Assembly: GCF_000002515.2 (NCBI RefSeq)
Contig: NC_006039.1
Location: forward strand, 1,178,001 to 1,242,000
DNA length: 64,000 nt
From: Kluyveromyces lactis
Lineage: Eukaryota > Ascomycota > Saccharomycetes > Saccharomycetales > Saccharomycetaceae
Reading direction: 5' to 3'
The translations under genes were made by a program, and so were the position numbers. Position 1 is the stretch's first letter, and each line of letters begins with the position of its first letter. Below, one piece after another: positions 59,501 to 64,000 of this stretch. The notes below the pieces were generated by a model. It worked only from the letters and a program-made list of their open reading frames with translations, did not search any database and was not told where the DNA came from.

Positions 59501-60962
59501 TATGAACAGGTTCACTAAAGATACGGACACCTTAGACAACGAAATTACAGAGTCAGTCCGTTTATTGATTTTCCAGATCGCAAATCTCACTGGTATTATC
59601 ATTTTGTGTATCATCTACATTCCTTGGTTTGCCATTGCCATGCCATTCTTAGTTTTCCTATATGTTTTCGTGGCTGATCACTATCAAGCGAGCGGTCGTG
59701 AAATCAAACGTATGGATGCTGTTCAGAGATCTTTTGTTTACAATAACTTCAACGAAGTTCTCGGAGGTATGGACACTATTAAAGCATACCGTAGCGAGCA
59801 ACGATTTTTAATGAAATCCGATTTCTTAATCAACAAAATGAATGAAGCAGGATACTTGGTTACTAGTATTCAGAGATGGGTGGCGATCAGTCTAGACATG
59901 TTGGCTGTTATATTTGCTTTGATCATTGCATTACTTTGTGTTACTCGTCAGTTCCATGTCAGTGCAGGTTCGGTTGGTGTTATGGTAACTTACGTCTTGC
60001 AGTTGCCAGGTTTGTTGAATGCACTACTTCGTTCTCAAACTCAAACTGAAAATGACTTGAACAGTGCAGAGAGATTAGTAAACTATGCTTATGATTTGCC
60101 TATTGAAGCCAAATACAGAATATTAGAAACCCAGCCACCTGAACAGTGGCCATCTGAAGGTCGTATCAAATTTGAAAACGTTTCCTTGGCTTATAGACCT
60201 GAATTACCTGTGGCACTAAAAAATGTATCTATAGACATTGGCTCAAACGAAAAGATCGGTATTTGCGGTAGAACTGGTGCAGGTAAGTCTACCATTATGA
60301 GTGCGCTCTACCGACTAGTGGAATTAAAGACAGGTAAAATCACCATCGATGACATTGATATCAGCACTCTTGGTTTATATGAGCTTAGAAGCAAACTTGC
60401 AATCATTCCTCAAGATCCAGTTCTTTTCAAGGGTGATATTCGTAGAAATTTGGATCCATTCCAAGAGTGTACGGACGAACAACTTTGGGATGCATTGGTA
60501 CGTGGGGGTGCTATCGACAGAAAAGACGTAGATTCCATCAGAGCGCAGCACAAAGATGCTAATGGACTTTCTGGTGATATGTTCAAATTCCATTTAGATC
60601 AGATGGTGGAGGATGATGGTTCCAACTTCTCCTTAGGCGAACGCCAATTATTGGCTTTGACCAGAGCCCTTGTGAGGGGATCAAAGATTTTAATTTTAGA
60701 TGAGGCGACGTCATCTGTGGACTATGCAACGGATGCCAAAATTCAATCTCGTATTGTGGAAGAATTCTCCAACTGTACTATTTTATGTATTGCCCACCGT
60801 TTGAAGACTATCTTGGCTTACAACAGAATTCTTGTTTTAGATCAAGGGCAAGTCGTTGAGTTCGACACTCCTAAAAAATTGTACAATGACCGTGACTCTA
60901 TATTCAATGAAATGTGTCGCGGTGCTGGTATTGTTCCTGCAGACTTCGAAAACTCAAAGTAA
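56598..60962 (+). CDS. YOR1: Yor1, ABCC-type plasma-membrane multidrug transporter
   Basis: 1,454 residues (S. cerevisiae Yor1: 1,477). ATP-driven exporter of oligomycin and many organic anions. Seen: a Ser-rich cytosolic leader, first membrane domain from about 130 to 500, NBD1 with Walker A GPIGTGKS (from about 609), signature LSGGQ (about 700) and Walker B LFDDVLSAVD where the catalytic Glu is replaced by Asp, as in ABCC proteins; second membrane domain from about 860 to 1170; NBD2 with Walker A GRTGAGKS (about 1224), signature FSLGERQ (about 1344) and Walker B LILDEATSSVD with the catalytic Glu. So only the second ATP site is canonical, normal for this family. Its neighbours in S. cerevisiae are PXR1 and BGL2; here PSE1 and two extra genes come between. 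Confidence 0.97.
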   Translation: MTLESTDSASTYSDVVNIHKENAPHAVKNQNIRSMGTSNRSRAGSKSSSFVSDSYIEPVQNNNYYVIDKSNPETFLNSDDLEKVTESKVYVQKRLFRWFHSRKVPPIPETLEERKVYPMNYSNIISKIFFLWVLPIISVGYKRTLQPNDLWKMDEKMSIEKLYADFDAYLNEYVEKSRQTYRDENPNASEQEVIKSATLPKTALLRALFKTFRVQYTIAFLFVCIANAASALTPLVTKKLIAFVETKSLFPETKVNNGIGYAIGSVLLLMINGITFNHFFHFSQLTGVEAKAVLTKAILTKSMKLSPYSRHKFPNGKITSLMSTDVSRLEFALTFHPFLYAFPIVFVICLVLLLVNLGPIALVGFAIFFVIIGISSTGFKYFLKFRIAASVITDRRVGMMREILNSIKMIKFYAWEDAYEKNVKAVRAVESNLVKKMQIIRNCLISITISYPSLASMVTFLAMYRVNNGGRSPANIFSSLSLFQVMMIQMFFIPMSISTGIDAFVGLKRIQALLETEEEMDSYVENEEDLLLEDDVVLKVKNASFEWDNFELEEAKDVAKLKGETLSISDKVSTTETEKASSEIEQTPFRGFHGLNFDVKENEFIIITGPIGTGKSSLLNALAGFMRRSSGSMTIKGDLLLCGYPWVQNATVKDNILFGSPFDKPKYQKVIEICSLQADLDILPAGDRTEIGERGITLSGGQKARIALARSVYKDMDIYLFDDVLSAVDSRVCKHIVDECMMGYLKQKTRILATHQLSLIDKASRVIFLGLDGSFDIGTVPELLKRNTGFSDLMQFQNSAPAEELEDDDTKAQNMEITAISSQTDISKKQSLSGREGETGRITLKEERAMNALSFKVYKEYIAAGCGKYAPIFVPAFLCVVICTTFCSLFSSVWLSFWTENKFANRSEGFYMGLYILFVLGSLAFMFTQFISIGLLGTYASKHLNIKALQRLLHAPMSFMDVTPIGRVMNRFTKDTDTLDNEITESVRLLIFQIANLTGIIILCIIYIPWFAIAMPFLVFLYVFVADHYQASGREIKRMDAVQRSFVYNNFNEVLGGMDTIKAYRSEQRFLMKSDFLINKMNEAGYLVTSIQRWVAISLDMLAVIFALIIALLCVTRQFHVSAGSVGVMVTYVLQLPGLLNALLRSQTQTENDLNSAERLVNYAYDLPIEAKYRILETQPPEQWPSEGRIKFENVSLAYRPELPVALKNVSIDIGSNEKIGICGRTGAGKSTIMSALYRLVELKTGKITIDDIDISTLGLYELRSKLAIIPQDPVLFKGDIRRNLDPFQECTDEQLWDALVRGGAIDRKDVDSIRAQHKDANGLSGDMFKFHLDQMVEDDGSNFSLGERQLLALTRALVRGSKILILDEATSSVDYATDAKIQSRIVEEFSNCTILCIAHRLKTILAYNRILVLDQGQVVEFDTPKKLYNDRDSIFNEMCRGAGIVPADFENSK

Positions 60963-61372
60963 TCTCCTGTATATATCATTATTTCTTTTGCATTACATTT
61001 TGTTGTTTGGTTTGGTGTGAACAGCATGTTTTCCAAAGACTTGCATTAGCATATATTTTCGGTAAGCAATGACTGCTTTCTATATATTTAATGAGCCTAA
61101 AATTTCTATCAGCCACAACGATCATTCATAGTTTAAAATCAATAATAAAACTTTACAAAACCATCAATCTTCTTTACCGTACTCCTAACATTCGAATAGT
61201 ATTCCCTGTGTCTACGGCATACTATGTATTTTTCTTCTCTTCCGCACTTCCACTTATTCACCGTAGTGCACGTTTGTATAAGTATGGGAAATATTTAAAG
61301 GAAGAAATCTAATCAGAATTGAATTTGTCTATATTCTTGTTGCACATATTGAAATATCGCATACGAAAGTGC
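60963..61372. other. Intergenic YOR1-APN1
   Basis: 410 bases. A 73-codon ATG frame at 61091-61312 (basic, hydrophobic, starting MSLKFLSATTIIHS) fills much of it and ends 60 bases before APN1. It might be a small membrane protein, but it lies where the APN1 promoter must be and resembles nothing I know. Confidence 0.4.
61091..61312 (+). CDS. Possible small hydrophobic ORF (73 codons)
   Basis: Basic N-terminus with a hydrophobic stretch (FPVSTAYYVFFFSSALPLIH) that could span a membrane once. No family recognised and no codon bias. Kept only as a candidate. Confidence 0.15.
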   Translation: MSLKFLSATTIIHSLKSIIKLYKTINLLYRTPNIRIVFPVSTAYYVFFFSSALPLIHRSARLYKYGKYLKEEI

Positions 61373-62479
61373 ATGGAGACTTACTCATCACGTCGATACC
61401 TATCTAATCGAATGTCATTTGTCAGGTCTACGACTTCCAAATTTAAATTCGGTGCTCATGTCAGCGGTGCTGGTGGTATATCCAACAGCGTTACCAATGC
61501 CCATGAAATTGGCTGTAATTCGTTTGCAATGTTCTTGAAGTCGCCAAGACAATGGAATTCTAAACCGTATCCCGAATCAGAAATCACCAAGTTCAATGAG
61601 AACTGTGCAAAACTTTCTTATGATCCTAAAACTGATATTCTACCGCATGGTTCTTATTTCATAAATCTAGGGAACCCAGATCATGAAAAGGCAGAAAAGG
61701 CATACGATGCGTTCCTCGATGACCTGGTAAGATGCGAACAATTGGGAATTGGTCATTACAACTTCCATCCAGGATCATCATTAGATGGGGATCATGATAC
61801 CCAGTTGAAACAGCTCGCAGGATATATTAACAAAGCCATCAATGATACGAAATTCGTCAACATTGTTCTAGAAAACATGGCTGGTCATGGCAATTTGATA
61901 GGAAGTAACTTAGAAGATTTGAAAACTGTCATAGATATGATAGAAGATAAAAACAGAGTTGGTGTATGTGTAGATACTTGTCATACTTATGCTGCAGGAT
62001 ACGATATATCAACAAAAAATGCCTTTGACCAATTCTGGAAGAAGTTCGATGCCATCATTGGATTCAAATATCTAAAAGCGATCCATTTGAACGATTCAAA
62101 AGCCCCATTAGCAGCAAACGCCGATAGACATGAAATATTGGGACAAGGGTTCCTAGGGCTCGAAGTTTTCAAGATCATTGCCCACTCAGAATTCCTTCAG
62201 GGGATACCGATAGTACTAGAGACACCACAAAAGGAAGACGCTGGCTACGGTGAAGAAATCAAACTATTGGAATGGCTAGAAACTATAGATGAAGAGGAAA
62301 ACAAAGACTACATCGAGAAGAGATTAGCATTGAATAAACTAGGAGAAAAGTCCCGTAAAGAATTCCAAGCTAAGTTTGATAAGAAGAACAAGTCCACAAA
62401 GACCACTAAATCTACTAAGAGGAAAGGACCTTCTATCACGGAACAACTGACAAAAAAGACAAAGAAAACAAAGTCTTAA
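61373..62479 (+). CDS. APN1: Apn1, class II AP endonuclease (endonuclease IV family)
   Basis: 368 residues from the first in-frame ATG, or 355 from the ATG at 61412 (S. cerevisiae Apn1: 367). Cuts DNA at abasic sites and trims 3' blocks in base-excision repair, in nucleus and mitochondria. Seen: the endonuclease IV barrel from FGAHVSGAGG, with metal ligands in NFHPGSS, VLENMAG, VDTCHTYAAGYD, IHLNDSK, RHEILGQG and VLETPQ, all intact; and a Lys-rich C-terminal nuclear signal (TKRKGPS, KKTKKTKS). The extra 13 N-terminal residues from 61373 are basic (METYSSRRYLSNR) and may act as a mitochondrial leader (see findings). S. cerevisiae has APN1 next to PRR1 in the same relative orientation, as here. 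Confidence 0.96.
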   Translation: METYSSRRYLSNRMSFVRSTTSKFKFGAHVSGAGGISNSVTNAHEIGCNSFAMFLKSPRQWNSKPYPESEITKFNENCAKLSYDPKTDILPHGSYFINLGNPDHEKAEKAYDAFLDDLVRCEQLGIGHYNFHPGSSLDGDHDTQLKQLAGYINKAINDTKFVNIVLENMAGHGNLIGSNLEDLKTVIDMIEDKNRVGVCVDTCHTYAAGYDISTKNAFDQFWKKFDAIIGFKYLKAIHLNDSKAPLAANADRHEILGQGFLGLEVFKIIAHSEFLQGIPIVLETPQKEDAGYGEEIKLLEWLETIDEEENKDYIEKRLALNKLGEKSRKEFQAKFDKKNKSTKTTKSTKRKGPSITEQLTKKTKKTKS

Positions 62480-62989
62480 TACTGCACCTAAATATGTAGA
62501 AATAATGACAGCATATGTATTTTAACCTTTTTATTTAATCAGCAGTTCTTTCGTTCTTCCAACATTGAGGTCAACAAGCGAATGCTTATCATATCTATGG
62601 AAAAAAAAAAGTTCAACCCTATGTCAGGGATCGACGTAATATCGTCTGCACAAACATTTAAAGTTTTGATTTTTTTGGGTCGAGGGAGTTAAGATAAGTT
62701 CAGTCGTGAAAATGGGTTCGAAGTATTTGTGTTTGTTTTGTTAACTCTTTCGGAATCGCTACGGTAGTCAAAGCTCGAAAGTACCACTCACCTAGCTTGT
62801 TACATTACAAATATCTGTGTATTTGGTACTGTATTAGGGTGCTTTTTTCACATTTTGTTTGCAATAGAGCAAAGAAAAGAACAAACACAGAAATATTATA
62901 TTCACTGGAAGGTTTTTAGAACAAGTGGGGCAATTGTTGTTTTTGGATAAACGTAAGTACAGAGCTCAACTGGACCCATCTGCCAAGCT
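62480..62989. other. Intergenic APN1-PRR1
   Basis: 510 bases of APN1 3' end and PRR1 promoter. It contains an A run near 62600 and T runs near 62672. Nothing else recognised. Confidence 0.5.
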
Positions 62990-64000
62990 ATGAATGATAT
63001 GGATACTAGAACTGAACCTAATGTCCAGCTGACAGAGACACCAAAGCTTGCCCAGAGAGAGTTTGCAGGAGGAGATGCGGAGTCATCGGTCAAGAATCAG
63101 CTTCCGGAGATCAATTCGAGTCTTAATAGAGAGGCAATCGATGTTGGTATGTTGCCGACTCCAACGGCAAATGTGTTTACTTCACCAGTTAGGGTCAATA
63201 AGTCACCTGGGGGTTTTGATGCCGGGCTGCAGGTCGAGAAAAGACGTAACAAAGATAGCGCCAGTAACTCTGGAGTTCCAAGTCCTACGATATCTTCTGT
63301 GGATACTCACGAGGAAGTACTCGATGAAGAGCTCTCAAAACTTGGTACCTACATGAATCGTGATGTCACTCATAAAATAAAAGGAAGGATGTTATCTGAA
63401 TATATTCCAAATAATTCAATGGGCGATGGTAGTGGTGGTGTTGCTGTTCAGCGTTCAATTTCATTAAATAATCGTGTCGTCGAGAAACCTAGTTTGAAGA
63501 AAGAGACTATCATCAATGAGGTTATCACTTCTGTACCATCGGATAAAGAAAATGAACAAAAAGCTGATGGTACGATTATTAGGGGATACATGGCTAACAC
63601 TCCAAATCATATTAGCTTCCAATGGTCTAAAATAAAAGAGATTGGGTCAGGAAATTTCAGTACTGTCTATCTTTATGAATGCATCGATGATAATTTGAAC
63701 ATCAATTTAAATCCGGAACTGAAATATGTGGCAGTTAAAAGCATTAAATATCCGAGAGAGTTACTTATGAGCTCATCTCCGTCATCTCCGAAATACAAAG
63801 AATTATTGAGTCGAGTTGTAAGTTCTTTGAAGCGGGAACTGACCACTCTAATTTCTGTGCACCATCCATGTATCGTGAAACTCTTTGCAATCAATGATAC
63901 CACGTTTATTACAGATGAACATCCATTGTACGGAAGGCGTAAGCTCTCTGCTTTACCCAGATGTGATATGATAATGTCATATTGCACTGGTGGTGATTTG
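62990..64000 (+). CDS. PRR1: Prr1-like protein kinase, cut by the window edge
   Basis: 337 codons from the ATG at 62990 run open to the last base, so the 3' part is missing. S. cerevisiae Prr1 has 518 residues and was found as an inhibitor of pheromone signalling. Seen: a long Ser/Asn-rich N-terminal region, then the kinase domain from about 210 with glycine loop IGSGNFSTVY (218-227) and ATP-anchoring Lys in VAVK (K250), a large insert after it, a helix C region (LKRELTTLISVHHPCIVKL) and the hinge region MSYCTGGDL at the edge. Catalytic loop and activation segment lie outside. The APN1-PRR1 neighbourhood on S. cerevisiae chromosome XI supports the name. Confidence 0.92.
   Translation, partial: MNDMDTRTEPNVQLTETPKLAQREFAGGDAESSVKNQLPEINSSLNREAIDVGMLPTPTANVFTSPVRVNKSPGGFDAGLQVEKRRNKDSASNSGVPSPTISSVDTHEEVLDEELSKLGTYMNRDVTHKIKGRMLSEYIPNNSMGDGSGGVAVQRSISLNNRVVEKPSLKKETIINEVITSVPSDKENEQKADGTIIRGYMANTPNHISFQWSKIKEIGSGNFSTVYLYECIDDNLNINLNPELKYVAVKSIKYPRELLMSSSPSSPKYKELLSRVVSSLKRELTTLISVHHPCIVKLFAINDTTFITDEHPLYGRRKLSALPRCDMIMSYCTGGDL

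Overview
The window is a gene-dense, AT-leaning piece of a budding-yeast nuclear chromosome (Saccharomycetaceae). Twenty protein-coding genes are recognisable, all intronless, with short intergenic gaps and standard codon use; no rRNA, tRNA, CRISPR array or virus-like element was seen. Two gene orders that are split between paralogous S. cerevisiae chromosomes are interleaved here on one chromosome. The first is NST1-RHO2-TOP2-TCB2-SNN1-MKT1 (Sc XIV) with the OST3 gene that sits beside TCB1 on Sc XV. The second is YME2, UBP15, SCW, FKS3, GAS1, PSE1 (Sc XIII) mixed with CAB4, CWC22, PXR1, YOR1 (Sc VII). Orientations agree with this reading. It is the arrangement expected of a species that branched before the whole-genome duplication. 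Kluyveromyces or a close relative fits the composition, but the genus is an inference.

Layout. 0.8-20 kb: NST1 (salt tolerance), RHO2 (small GTPase), TOP2 (topoisomerase II), a tricalbin, SNN1 (BLOC-1), OST3/6 (oligosaccharyltransferase), MKT1 (post-transcriptional regulator). 20-30 kb: YME2 (mitochondrial inner membrane), UBP15 (deubiquitinase whose reading frame is broken once), CAB4 (coenzyme A synthesis), CWC22 (spliceosome). 30-44 kb: a beta-1,3-glucan cell-wall cluster with an SCW4/SCW10 glucanase, an FKS3 glucan synthase and two tandem GAS1-type glucanosyltransferases. 44-51 kb: PXR1 (ribosome biogenesis), PSE1 (importin), and a CBS-PB1 membrane protein of the S. pombe Mug70 type. 51-61 kb: a Zn2Cys6 regulator of the OAF1/PIP2 type, divergent from the YOR1 drug transporter across a 2.26-kb spacer. 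61-64 kb: APN1 (base-excision repair) and the first part of PRR1 (protein kinase), cut by the window edge.

The points most worth a second look are: the TF-YOR1 spacer, which has a GC-rich island, a perfect Pdr1/Pdr3-type site, an oleate-element-like site and four inverted repeats; the UBP15 frame break; a tandem PAC array before PXR1; a possible mitochondrial leader on APN1; a possible gene-conversion tract between the GAS1 twins; and the two genes between PSE1 and YOR1 that are missing from the corresponding S. cerevisiae loci.
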